Assembly (NCBI GenBank): GCA_024305405.1 | Contig: JAKNDB010000109.1 | Location: forward strand, 434,001-498,000 | Direction of reading: 5' to 3' | DNA: 64,000 nt | Source: Dirofilaria immitis | Lineage: Eukaryota > Nematoda > Chromadorea > Rhabditida > Onchocercidae | Part shown: positions 38,345 to 51,670 of the stretch, piece after piece | Numbering within the stretch: the stretch's first letter is position 1 | Layout of the letters: the number at the start of each line of letters is the position of its first letter | Program-made: the position numbers and the translations under genes | Notes under the pieces: model-generated | What the model saw: the letters and a program-made list of their open reading frames with translations, nothing else | Databases searched by the model: none | What the model was told of the DNA's origin: nothing

Positions 38345-39388
38345 TTACAGAAACATATCGTTGATAATGTTATAAGAAAAGATTATTATAACATGCAATA
38401 AAAATGATCCTGCACCAGTCAATTGTGCTCCACGATTATCTATATTACAACCATCCGTTTGACAACATGATGTACAACTGAAAGGGAAAAATTTAACTAC
38501 ATTTGGAAATGTTTTACTGCTAAGTTTTAATTTGATAAGAAAAGTGATGAATAAATACCTGATAAACCTATTTTCCATATCAGATAAGGTAATGCATCCT
38601 TTAATACACGTTGTACTACAACTACGTTCGAACATATATACCTTATTATTAATATCCGATTGCAATTTCCATACCTATAATAGTTTAGTGTTTATATCAT
38701 TGTCATTTAAAAAAAAAAAAGAAAAAACGAAGTACATGTTAATTATTATGAAAATTTTTAAATTCATTAAAGGAAAAAGTATTGCATAATTTTATAATAT
38801 TCAATTTATTACCTTCTATTATCTATATTAGTATCATAAAATTATCAATGTTTAGTTATCGATTTATAAAATTAAAATTTTGCCTTTTTTTTTCAATAAG
38901 ATTGCAACAACGATATCATAACTAATTTTATGTCCTGATAGAAGATTCATTTGGCATATTTTATTATTTATTAAATGATAATTGATAAAGGAAAATTTTT
39001 CGAGAAATAATTATCAAGAATTAATTTTACTGTTTTTAAAAAATTAAATTTTGAAATTTCATGCTATTAAAAAGTTTCATTGATAATTGCAACGATTTAT
39101 CAATTTATAATTTATTAAATGATTGTAAATATGAAAGTAAAATAATCGAATTTATTAAAAATATAATATATGAATATGCTAATTAAAAATAGCATCAATT
39201 AATTAATTAAAACGAAAAAAAAAAAGATAGTATCAATAAATTTGTATTACTTTAATAAATGAAAATATTGAAAACCTGACAAAATGAAGCGTTGCAATGA
39301 TCAATAGATTGTTGTATAGGTTTCATAATACAAGATGAATTTTCGGTATTTGCGATACATTTATAACAATTTAAGGTAGTAGAAATTT
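38345..39388 (-). CDS. Ly-6/uPAR three-finger GPI-anchored protein (ODR-2/HOT-like?), 5' end missing
   Basis: Exons on the minus strand: 39276-39388, 38568-38674 and 38345-38477 (stop at 38345). Phases match at both joins. The domain opens with LNCYKCIANTENSSC, continues through DHCNASFCQVWKLQ and CSTTCIKGC, and closes with CTSCCQTDGCN, the CC-x4-CN end of the Ly-6/three-finger fold. I count 12 cysteines. A hydrophobic C-terminal tail after NRGAQLTGAGS fits a GPI-anchor signal. Known for the family: extracellular modulators of receptors and channels; in C. elegans, ODR-2 and its HOT relatives are neuronal. No signal-peptide exon was found. A phase-compatible small exon reading MIDLP with a GTGAG donor lies near 40747-40770 but is unproven. 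The 90 nt intron 38478-38567 is a multiple of three and open. Confidence 0.75.
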
Positions 39389-41590
39389 CTGAAATATAAA
39401 CTTATCAAACTGTAAACCAACCAACTAGCAAACATATCGATAAATATATGAGAAAAATTTTGAAAAAAAAAAAAAAAATCATAGGTCAAAAACGCACATA
39501 CATACACATCGAAACACTTTATTTATATCTTTAGATTTACTAATTGATTGCTAAATGATAAAAATAAAACAAAACAAAACAAAATAAAAAGAAACTTAGC
39601 AAGTTCATTTTCAAAAATAAATAAACGATTAATTTTTCAAGCATATTCTATCGATAATTTCATGATTACCAATTCGATGTTCATAATTTTAAAACTATCA
39701 ATTGTATTTCTAATAAAATATTGATAATTATCAATTATGATTATACTGATAATTTCATGGTATCAATATATGATTATATTGCTAATTTCAAGTATTATTT
39801 ATTGATAAACTTCAAAATACTCATTATACAATGATAATTTTAAGTATCATTATATCAATTAATTTCAAAATAGTATTATGCTGATAATTTCCACCATCAT
39901 CATATCAATTAATTTCAAAATATCATATACATTGATGATTTCAAACTAACATTACATTGATAATCTGATAATTTTGAAACATTGTAATACTGATAATTCT
40001 AAACTGCCTTTATACTTTCAAATATATTGATAATTTTTATGATATTGATAATCTTAAAGTACCAATTATATTTTTAATAAGTGGCAACTAATTTAAAATT
40101 ACTATTACTTAATAAGAACAAAGATTTTTAATAGTAATAAACAATTAAAAGTAAGAAATAAATGATTAAAATATGCAAATAAATTTGATTGTCAATTTTG
40201 CCTCTATGATCAGAAAAATCGTATCAATATTAATCAAAACTATATTTATGATACTTTTATAAATATTTAATATTCACATTTCAATACGAAAATAGCATTA
40301 AATAGGTTAAAAATTCAAAATAATTTATTACTGATAATTTTTGAATGATGTTTGAAACGATGAAATTGGACTAAATAACGGGGAAATTATAAAATGATAA
40401 GACGATATTATCATATTATTATAATACTGTCATTTTGATTTTAGTTTAAATTTCCGAAACTTTTAATTTGCAAATTTAAAATTAATTTTAGTGCATTTAT
40501 CAAATCAATTATTTAATCAAGCAATTATGCGTTAGCGATATTTGGCATTTAAATTTAGGAATTTTTGATTTGTCAATTTAAAATTTAATTTCTAATTCAA
40601 TTATCGAATCACTTAATTAATTAGTCGATTTCGTTTTTAATTATTTTATGGGATAGATCTATCTTTGATAAACAATGAGTGAAGAAATAAATTTGCATAG
40701 ATGGTAGGCAAGTTAGATGATACTATTTTATTAGTGGACATTGCTCACCTGGTAAATCGATCATCTATCTATCCTCAGCTAAAACATTTCGAGTGGACAA
40801 GTTTTTGTTGTCAAAGTAAACTAAGCTAATACGAATTTTATTCCTTAATCAATAATATTTACTATTTTATGATACATTTACCTTTTCTCTTTCTTCAGTT
40901 GATATATTTACCTTTTCTCTTTCCAGGGTCTTTTATTGTGATTTGATATTTTTATCAAATAATTTCTGATCATTGTAAAAGTATCATCGAGTAAATTTTA
41001 GGTCAACAAAAAAATGGCAACATTTATAGCGAATAAATTTTGTTACTTTTTTAAAAAAATTTTTTTACTTCCTTCTATCATTTTTCTATCGTAATCTGAT
41101 AATTATCAAAATTTTGTCGGAAGTTCTATTCAACTTTAATCCTATAGACGAGTAATATCTATTTGCCAAATTTTTTGTCATTTTACATTTTACTAAAAAT
41201 AAAAATCAGCGAAATTTTTTAGCATTAATTGATTGATCAATATGAAATATAAATTTTAAAATTTCAACATATTAATAAAATTTTAACTTATTGAAATATT
41301 TAAATTAAAAATTTGATACAAAATATGCTATTTTTATAATTTATTATATATCTAAATTAAAAATTAAGTATTTAAATTAAAAATTAGATATTTAAGTTAA
41401 ATTTTTGATCAATTTTTAAAATGCTAATAATTACAAATATATATATATATATGCTAAAATTAATTTACAAAAAAAAAAAAAAGAAAAGAAATTATTTCCA
41501 ACCAAAATAAATCAATGAATTCATCAATTTTCTAGTTTAAAATTATTTTACAACTAATGGACAACCGTAATCCTCTTTTGTCCCCTTTTT
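39389..41590. other. AT-rich region upstream of the Ly-6-like gene
   Basis: No coding signal beyond the weak candidate exon near 40750. It contains a loosely periodic stretch at 39640-40030 in which 'ATTGATAATTTCAA' and 'ATATCAATTAATTTCAAAAT' motifs recur every 40-60 bp, probably a decayed satellite-like array. Confidence 0.5.
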
Positions 41591-41596
41591 TTTTTC

Positions 41597-42055
41597 TGAG
41601 AGAGAGAGAGGGAAAGAGAGAGGGAGCAGGAGAGAGAGAAAGAGGAAGAAAATATATATTGAAAAAAAAAATTTTTCGTATTCCTTTTATTACAATTAAT
41701 TTATTTCATTTTGTTTTTTTATTTTTTTGTTTATATTTTTTTAAAAATAAAATTTAAAATAATAATTTTTAAATTTGTTATTTTTATTTTTGAAATTATT
41801 TTAATTCGTTTAAAACTTTTATTTTTTTTCTTTCCTAAAAAAATGAATGGATTAATTGAATAGGTCAACTTTTAGATAATTATAATAAAAGAGAAAATTA
41901 CATTCGATATATGTATAGAAAGATGATTGGTATGAATAGATCAATTGAAATGATCAACTTTTAATATCATAACAAAAATAAATTTAAATTAGATATATAG
42001 AATGATGAGAGGGAGAGAGAGAGAGAGAGAGAGAGGAGGAGAGGGAGAGTTTGTG
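41597..42055. repeat. GA-rich microsatellites
   Basis: Interrupted (GA)n tracts at 41597-41650 and 42008-42052. An ORF called through the first one is low-complexity translation. Confidence 0.9.
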
Positions 42056-42237
42056 TAACTATCAAATTGAAGAAGAGGTCAGTTAATTAGGAGAGAGCGA
42101 ATATACGCGACATATGTAATGTTTTGTTTTTAAATTTTTTTTTTTTTTCAATTAAATGTTATTAACTGATTCATTAGAATGCCTATGCATTTAATAAAAA
42201 TTTTCATGCCTAAAATAATAAATATTTATTATCATTT

Positions 42238-42490
42238 CTATTTATGTTATTGTTATTGTTATCGTTATTGTTATTGTTATTGTTACTGCTATTAAATACT
42301 GTTGTTATTATTGTCATCGTTGCTATGTTATTACTATTGATGTTATTTATAGTATTGTTATTGCTGCTGTTGTTGTTGTTGTTTTTGCTGTTGCTGCTGT
42401 TATTGTTGTTGTTGTTGTTGTTGTTGTTGTCATTGTTATTGTTGTTGTTGTTGTTGTTATTGTTGCTGTTGTTGTTGTTGTTTGTTATTG
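42238..42490. repeat. Imperfect (TTG/TTA)n trinucleotide tract, about 250 bp
   Basis: Runs of TTG, TTA and CTG triplets. Plus frames give poly-Leu and the minus frame gives poly-Asn; neither has flanking domain sequence. It lies about 2.4 kb before the start of the lectin/CUB/sushi gene. Confidence 0.9.
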
Positions 42491-43129
42491 TCCTAATTAA
42501 TTTGTGCATCAAAAGATTTCACGCAGATTATCTAAATCGTCCATCAAATATTTCACCCTCCTAAAATATCAAAATTTTTTCTTTTCACATCTATTTCAAA
42601 TTAATAATCACTTCGGATTTTCAATATTGATAGCTTTTTTTTCCCAAATCATTTCAAATTTTCACCATTAGTATTTTTTATTTTCAATCAATTTTTAATT
42701 AATAATAAGTATTGAATATTAATTTAATTTCTGTTTTATTTATTTTAATTTATATTTAGGCTTTTTTTTGTTATGATATGCTTATTTTTACTAAATTTAA
42801 CAAATACAGAAATTGAGAAAACAATTCTCTGAAAATATAATATATATACATATATAAATATATAAATATTTAGTATCCAAGTTGCGTAACAAAAGAAGAA
42901 AGATATTATTAAAATTTATTTAGTATTCAAGTTATGTAGTATTAAAATTTGCTTAGTATTCAAGTTACATGATAAAAGAAGAAAAGACAGTATTAAAATT
43001 ATATTAATTATTTTTATCATTAATTAATTACATAGCAATAGAATAAAATGAAATGAAATTATTTTAATGTTTTTATTTACCTTTTAGTTTTCCTATTTTC
43101 TCTGACACTTTTTGAAAGTAACTTTAAAT

Positions 43130-43262
43130 TTAGACTTAATTTAATAGGTAAGACTTAATTTAATTAATAATTCGAAACAGGTAAGACTTAATTTAATAGG
43201 TAAGACTTAATTTAATTAATAATTCGAAACAGGTAAGACTTAATTTAATTAATAATTCGGAA
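43130..43262. repeat. Minisatellite, about 52 bp unit, 2.4 copies
   Basis: The unit 'AGACTTAATTTAATAGGTA' plus 'AGACTTAATTTAATTAATAATTCGAAACAGGTA' is repeated in direct orientation. Each unit carries two GGTAAGA-like motifs that resemble splice donors. Confidence 0.85.
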
Positions 43263-44606
43263 TAATTAATATTTTCCATTATCTAACAATTTTAGGCTTT
43301 AAAAAGTTGTGGGAAATAATCAGATATTTTGGTTCGATCGATGATAACTCATCGCTTTAAGTTGTTAATTAAGTGATAACATATCATTCAAATATTTGAA
43401 ATATTATATTTCATTATTCTCAATCAACTTAAATTAATCCAAATATTATTCCGAAATAAATAACTTAGTTCAAGTCGACCAATTGATTAGAAATGATTGT
43501 AAAACGGCGAGATAAGATTTAATCCAAAATTTCGAATAATTTTAATATTTGGCAAAAACTTTAACGAAATATCAATTCTATTCTGATAATATTAGTTTAT
43601 AAGAATTCTTTTTCTTAATATACAAATATAGAATTAATAAAATTAGTGTGGCAATTTTATTAAATATATATTTTAATAGAATTTGCATTCAATTTCTATT
43701 CTTCTATTTAATACTAAAAATTTGATAGGAAATGATAAATTTAATCAATTCCGATATATTGAAATATAGAAAATAAGAAAATTATTATTGATGAAATAGA
43801 TTAAGATAATATGTTGATAAATAAAAAAATCATTTTTTTTGTAGGAGAAATGAAAAGATTATCAAAATACCGTTATGAAAAGTTATTTGACATACTGTAC
43901 TCGTTATTATTTGCATCAGTATTATCACCATTATCATTATCATTATCATCATTATCATTATATGTTATATTTAAATCATTAATGATACAAGCATTTAATG
44001 GAATATTGAAAATGAAAATTTTGTGAAAATATGATAAAGTGAAAATGACATGAATAATTTGAAATTTAGATATTGAAATAAGAAGAGGGAAAAATGAAGA
44101 TAAAAAATGAAGGTAAAATTAAAAAGGGAAGGAGAAAAAAGGGGAGGGAAGGAGATTAGAGAAGAGAAAAAGGTATGAAAAAGGGTGGCAAGAATGGATG
44201 AACAGGGAGAGATAGGTTGATATTTATATTTAGTAATGATTTGTTATTGTGAGAGTTTTAAAAGAAGACAAGATGGCACATTCTCTCATTTATTTGAAGG
44301 TTGAAATGAAGCAGATGGAAGGTCAAATTAATGAGGTCAACTGGACTATTTCTCGCATCTTCGTCTTGCCCTGATTGCAAAATCCGTAAGACGACAGCCT
44401 GAACAACGATAGAGCCGCCTAGCGACATTGACAGTCTATTATTTACTTCGGTGGGGAATTGGTGTATGTGTACGCTTCAACCATATATTATTATCATTAT
44501 TATCTATCATGATAATTCTTCAACCATATCATTTATCCGTTATACGACAAAAACAACTATCACAATTATTATTACCATTCATATTGCTACTATTACTACA
44601 AAAAAT
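43263..44606. other. 5' flank of the lectin/CUB/sushi gene
   Basis: No certain coding. A less AT-rich patch at 44273-44440 holds a 33-codon ORF (MAHSLIYLKVEMKQMEG..., stop at 44374) of unknown status. GA-rich DNA at 44090-44210 may be promoter-proximal. The true first exon and signal peptide of the downstream gene were not found. Confidence 0.45.
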
Positions 44607-44758
44607 GTGGTAATTGCAACAATTTTACCGATAATACTGCTATTGCTACTAGTGCAACTATTGCTGCTTCCTTATTACCGATTATCAGTGCTACAATTAT
44701 CAGTACTACTGCTGTTACTACAGCTACTACTACTACTACTATAGCAACTACTGAACAA
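44607..44758 (+). CDS. Possible Thr-rich exon upstream of the C-type lectin exon
   Basis: One frame of an ACT/GCT triplet-rich tract reads CGNCNNFTDNTAIATSATI and on to TTTTTIATTEQ, then meets a GTTAG donor at 44759 in phase 0. The next exon (44914) also starts in phase 0. A mucin-like Thr-rich linker would suit a secreted mosaic protein, but simple-sequence DNA can produce this by chance. Confidence 0.3.
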
Positions 44759-44913
44759 GTTAGATTTTAAAAATTATAAAAAAAAATATAATCACTCATT
44801 TATATTAATTAATACACTAATTAATTAAGCTAAAATATTAATAATATAATTATGAATTAAATTATTGCAATAATATATTGCTTAGTTTTAAAATTTTGTT
44901 TAAAAATTTTCAG

Positions 44914-46338
44914 GAAAATGGTATAAGAAATATAACTGATTCAAAATATACCGTATCAGATATTGGTTTAGACTGTGCACAAGGATGGGAAAAATACAGG
45001 TCGAAATGTTTTCGGGTATATACTATTGAGCGATCATGGCCACAAGCATTATTATTTTGTTCGAGGTAAAATTAATCAAATAATTAATTAATTAATCAAA
45101 TAATCAATTAATCAATTAATGGATATTTTGGATTATTTAGAAATTTTAACCATTAAATAATAATTATGTATATCCATTGGATTATTTGAAAATTTGAAAT
45201 ATCATCATCATTCATTTGTTTATTATTATTATTAACATTGATACTATTATTATTATTATTTCTATTATTCATTATTTATCATTATTATTATCGGTATTAT
45301 TTATTATTCTGCTATTATTATTATTATTATTATTATTTATTATTATTATTATGAACAATATGAGGTTTATTTTTACAGCTATCTCACTTTCCAATTGATC
45401 GTAAATTTAAAAGAAGGAAAATTTTTAAAAACAAATATCAAATTTACGATAAATTATTATTTATAAGTTTTTTCATGAAATTCAAAAATTTAACTTTTAC
45501 GAATTTCTTTTTGGCTTTTTCGTTAAAATTTTTTTCTTTATTTCAAATAAAATTTTAATTTAGTATTTGTAAATTTATTCAATTTGCAGTAATTTATTTA
45601 TTCAATTTAACTAATTTTTAAATAATATTTTTATAATGATATGATATGATATTTTATCATTTTTTTTTTTATTTTTTTGAATAACAAATACAAAAGTTAA
45701 TGGTGATATGATTTTATCAGTTATTTTCCTTTTTTTTTTTTTATTTTTTCGAATAACAGATACGGAAGTCAACTTGCTCGTATCGAATCATTTAGTGAGA
45801 ATAATTTTTTGCATCGTTTAATCAATCGACAACAAAAAATTTTTTCATTAAATCGTAATGAATTTTGGATTGGTAAGAATAATTAATTTCCTTTAAATTA
45901 TCGTTTTCCTTCTTTTTTTTTTTTTGATAATTAATTAACAAAAATAAATTGTTGGAAAAATTAAAAATTTGAATTTATAAAATTTAATTAAAAATATTTT
46001 ATTTATAGGTGTTGTTGCACAACAAACAGAAGATGAAGATGCATATTTTTTATGGTCGGATGGTACCGTAATATCACGCTATGTTGGTTTTTGGAATGAT
46101 GGACAACCAGATTATAGAGCTGGAACTTGTACAAAGGTAATTTTTTTTTTTTTTTTCATATTATTTGACCTAAAAGTTTTTTTTTTTTTTTTTTTTGTTG
46201 ACAATGACAGATTTAAAATTTACATTTTAGTCAATCATTCTTGTAAAGCTGTGTTCTAGTTTTTTTTTTTTGCAAGATATTTCAATTTTTTTTTCTAAAA
46301 TTTGAACTAACTAAAGTTAAAGATGGAAATAAAGAGGG

Positions 46339-46369
<31 letters not shown>

Positions 46370-48588
46370 GGAAAGAAGAGAGAAATAGAAGTGATAAAAT
46401 GTTGTAGGAAATTTTTATCATATTTTTCATGTTGTGATGATAAAAATTTTCGATGAATACGAGAGATAAGAAGATATTGATAATGAAACAATAAATAATT
46501 ATAAAATAATGAACGGAATGAATTAGATCAAATGAATCAAACGAATGATACGGATGAATGAACAATTTCTACGATTTATTTTATCAGATCTTTGTTAAAA
46601 TGAAAATATTGAATTAAGGCAAGTATAATAATAATGAACTAATAATGATAGTGATCTGAAATATTATAACAAAATTTTTATAGGTGTCGATTACTCCAAC
46701 AGATGGACTACGATGGAGTTTAGAAATGTGCAATACATTATTACCATTTATATGTGTATTGCCGGCCTGTATGAAAGGTAAGTGAGTGAAATTGATGAAC
46801 GAAATTAATTTTGATGAAGATATTTTGATGTGAAAAAGAGTACAATAATATAAGAGGAAGAAAATGACAATTTTAGGTACAAATGAATAAGATGAGGTAA
46901 AGATGTGAAAAGATAGCGGGATACTTAAATGACCTTAAATGACCTTGGCATAAGTCCTTGTACCAATCACCAAATTAAAACAATAAAAGAATGCAATAAT
47001 GCAAAATGGAACTTCATCCATCTTCATTATTTCTAGTTTCAAATTAATTCATATTTAAAAAAAAAAACGAAAAAAATTTTTATAATTCTCTTTTTTTTTT
47101 TATTTCTATTTGATTAGTTATTGGATGAATTTAAAAAAAAAAAAAAGAACAAACAAATTAATTTTATAAATAAATCATTTTAATACAAACATAATTTTTT
47201 TAAAAAAAAAAACAAAACAAAAATTTAATTTACAAATAAATCATTTCATTGCAAATATATTTTTATTAGTAAAAAAATTATTAAAAAAAAGAAATCTATA
47301 AATTATGACTTAATTGCTTTTTCATATTGAAAAAATTTTAAATCAAAAAATTTTGAAATTTTAATTATAAAAATTTATTTTTCATGCACGAAAATACCGT
47401 AGTCGTTTTTTTTTTTAATTTTGAAAAGTTGATTTATGACAAAAATTATGATTATCGTATCCTTTGATTGAGTTGATTTATAAGTTATGTATGATCATTA
47501 AATTTTTTAAAGACGAAAAAAAGTGAGAAAAATAAGTGAAACAGAGGTAAAAGATAGAAAAAGAGGCAGAAGAGATAACGCTAATACATGTCAATTACAG
47601 TAACTAAAGTTACTGCTAATACAGTTTGATCAATTACAGTAATAAATTGGTAATATTGTATGCGATGACGTTAGTTTAGTTATAGCAAAGTTGCAGATGC
47701 CGCATACGTTCTGACTAATTACAATAAATTTGGTGATGTTTGCATACGGTTTGATTAATCACAATTGATTTAGTGATCACAGTGAAAGCTTAATGATGAT
47801 GAATGAATTACAGTAAATTTAATGATATTGCATACAGTCAGATGGATTACAGTTAACAGTGATATCACCATCATTAATAGTGACCGATATTCGATAATTA
47901 ATTAGTGAAATAATGTAAATTTACTAGAGCAGGTTATAATAAATAATATTGCATAGAACTAGATCTGGAAATATGGAACTTCATGATAATCAATGTCATG
48001 GATTTTTCGAGAAGCTAATAAAACCTAATATTTATGTCCGATATACCGTTATATCACTAACAAAATGATAATATTCGATAATTAATTATCGTGATAATCT
48101 TTAATATTAAAATAAGTTTATTAATTTGATTTGACATTTTTATAAAATTTGTTTTATTTTAATTCGAATAGGAAAATTTTTATCAAATGATAAGCTTAAA
48201 ATAAAATTGTTGGAAAATTTCTCTTCTTTTTTTTTTTCTTTTTAGGTTCATTTTTCTGCCAAAATGGTAAATGTGTATCACATTCAGCTCATTGTGATGG
48301 TGTCAATGATTGCGGTGATTATAGTGATGAATTCAATTGTCCCGGTAAAACTTTTTCAATATTTTCGCCTATTTCACATTCTTTTCAAAACTATCAAATT
48401 AATCAAATTTTCAATCTACAACCTTGATTTTTTTCTCTGATCGAGATTTTTCTTTTTTCCTCCCCCATCCTCCTTTTCTTTTTCATATTACGAATATCAT
48501 ATAATAGTTTTTATATTAATTATATAGCTATAATAAGCATTGATTTCATTCATTTCTTATAACATAACATATCAGTCGTATTTACTTG

Positions 48589-48620
<32 letters not shown>

Positions 48621-51595
48621 GTCGAGAATGCGGTAAAAGTTGAGTTTATGTAGGAAGATAAATATTGTATTAAGCATAATAATGAGTTTCATTATTTAAC
48701 CTTCAAAAAAATTTTTCAATCATTCAATCAATTAATTTATTCACTCATCTTTCACAACATATCATCTAATTATTTGATCATAGTGTATGTCGAGAGTAGT
48801 ATAGTTTTCGAGAGTTGTAAAATATTGGAGCAATATAAATATTGAAGCATTTCTTTTTTCTTTCTTTTAATTTCAAAACTTAATTTTTTCAAAATTTAAA
48901 ATTACCTAAAAATTTATCATAAATTTGAAATCTTTTCTTATACAATACATTGATAATAATTGATAATAAATTGTTCAATTTTGTTATAGCATCACCAAAA
49001 GTGATCACATGTTTGAAATATGAAAAAGGTGAATCGGGTAAAATACAATCACCAAATTATCCATCATCATATAATGCGAATGCGAATTGTCGTTGGGTCA
49101 TCGAAGGACCAATCAATTCGCGAATTCATGTATGTTTGTAAATCAAACAAAATATTTAACTAATTTCCACTTTTTAACCTTTAACCCGAATTCTATTTTT
49201 GCATAATCTGTATTATTCGAATTATATTTATACGTTATTATACAGTACAATTATATATTATTTAAAATTTAATTAGCATAGAAGTTTATCGTTGAATATT
49301 TTGCAAAAATTTAGAATAAAAATGAGATATGAATTGATTAATTTGAATTCAATTATCAATTTGCAGAATTTAATGAAAACTATTTATCCTATATGCATAT
49401 TAATCAATTCATATCACTCATATAAATTCATATCATTCATATCATTTCATATCATATCATTTTCTATCCTAAATTTGTAAATTGATAGATAAATTCATAC
49501 GATAGATAATTTTCATCGAATTTATATGATCGATAAAAATCAGCATTTTCAAATTTAACCTATTTTTACAATACATCACGCAACACGCACACTCACATAC
49601 ACACGCACACACACACACACGCATACACAGACACACACACACACACGCACACATACACACACACACACACACAACCATATATACGAAATAAAAAAAATGC
49701 CCATGTAAATTTCATAAATTCCCGAAATGTTTTGGTTTAAAAAATTAAAATGGACGAAAAAAAAGAGAGGGAGGGAAGAGAGAGGAGGAAGGGATTTTAT
49801 AAATTTTATTTGAAATTAAAAATTTGATTACCGAATTAATTATAAATTAAATTTTTAAAAATAATAATTCTTCAACATTACAATGTTAACAAATTTTTTT
49901 TTAAATAAAATTTACAAAAATTAAATTTAAACTAAATTTGAAAATTATAAATAATTGTAATTGAAAATTGTTTTTCAGATAACATTTGATGCATTTGAAA
50001 CGGAAGAATATGAAGATTTTGTTACAATTTTGGATGGTGGACCGGCGGAAAATTCATCAGTTGTTATGGCAATTCTTTCCGGTTCCAAAAAATCGGAAAC
50101 ATTAATTTCAAGTACCAATGTAATGGTTGTAAGATTTAGCAGTGATGCACAAATTCAGGCACGTGGATTTGAAGCAAGTTGGAGAGCCGGTAAACTCGAT
50201 TTATTCATGCTATTTTTACATATCTAAAATGATCTCGTAGAGAAGAAAAAGAAAAATATGGACTGATGACCTTTTTTTTTTGTAGCAAGTGTATCATGTG
50301 GAGGTGTATTAAAAGCTCAGCCATATGGACAAACATTTAGTAGTCCGGATTATCCGAAGAATTATCCGAATGGTGTCGAATGTGTTTGGAAGATTGATGC
50401 TCATCCCGGACAACTTATTTCACTTGATGTTTGTTCAATATTAATTATTTAAATTAAAATTAATTACTAAAGTTTTGAATATAAATATTAATAAATTTTA
50501 GAATGATATCAATCTTAAAATGTTGTTGTAGAAAATTAATCAATCGAAAATTCGATATTATAAATTAATAATCATATTTAAATAGAAATTATTCAAGTAG
50601 AAGATAAATAATTAGGTTGACAAGAAAAAATAGCTGCGTTAAAATTAGTTATATTATTTTGAAAAAAAAAAAGAAAACAATGATATTTGATTTTTGAATC
50701 TCCGAGAATATTTCAGATTGAAGAACTTGACCTGGAAAAAGTTAATGATTTTTTGCAAATTTATGATGGTCCAACACCTTTGGCACCTGTATTAGCACGT
50801 TTAACCGGAACAATTGCGCATCCTCAATTGATCATTTCAACTCAATCACAATTATATATTTATTTCTATTCAAATTTTGCTCGAAATGGACGAGGATTTA
50901 GTATAACATATAAGCGTGGTTTGTTTTTTTGTGTTTATCTTATCAAATTTTTGCGAAAAAATTTTTATCAGTACACTTTCTCGCCCTATCAATTTTGTAC
51001 AACTTTTCTAGGATGTTCAAATCGAATTCGTCTAGATAAAGGAATTATAACATCACCTGGTTATACTCGAATACCGTATCCGAATTCTCAACGATGCGTT
51101 TATACGGTAGAATTACCGGATAGAAATTCGGAACAACCTACAGCATTTGCTATTAATAGCTTTGATGTAGCAGAAGATGATCGTTTAATGGTTCATTTTT
51201 TTTTTTATTTTATTTTTTTAAATTTGTATATTTTTATTTAAATATTTTAAAATTTATCGAATTCTTATAGATGTTCGAAGAAATTGAAGGTGGTCGAGCA
51301 TTACATCCAGGTGATGGTTTTTCTGCAATTGCACGACCACCAAAAAGTATTTTTGCACAAACTGGAATTGTTCAAATTGTTTTGTAACAAATTCGATCAG
51401 AAATGATCTTGGATGGAATATTACATTCTCGATAAGTAATTATTATTTTACTAATTATTTATAATATTTATTATAATTAATAGTTGCAAAGGAATTTTTC
51501 TATTTATAATATTTTAAATTAATATTTGAAAAATTTTATTAAAATTCAAATTTTTGTTAATTAATTGAATTATTTCTATCACTATTATTGTTATC

Positions 51596-51670
<75 letters not shown>

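Larger units (their letters stand above)
44914..48344 (+). other. C-type lectin and LDLa modules
   Basis: Exons 44914-45065, 45760-45872, 46009-46136, 46684-46777 (CTLD) and 48246-48344 (LDLa). CTLD marks: [16 protein letters not shown] at the start, [41 protein letters not shown], and a final [15 protein letters not shown]. No EPN or QPD calcium-site motif sits in the usual place; a QPD follows WNDG but precedes the Cys region at unusual spacing. LDLa marks: [20 protein letters not shown] and [10 protein letters not shown], with acidic calcium ligands intact. Confidence 0.85.

Noticed and set aside
42210..42564. Poly-Asn (minus) and poly-Leu (plus) ORFs of about 100 codons
   Set aside because: Both are translations of an imperfect (TTG/TTA)n tract with no domain sequence or splice context on either side.
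49469..49678. Cys/Val-rich minus ORF
   Set aside because: It is the reverse reading of the (CA)n microsatellite within an intron of the mosaic gene.
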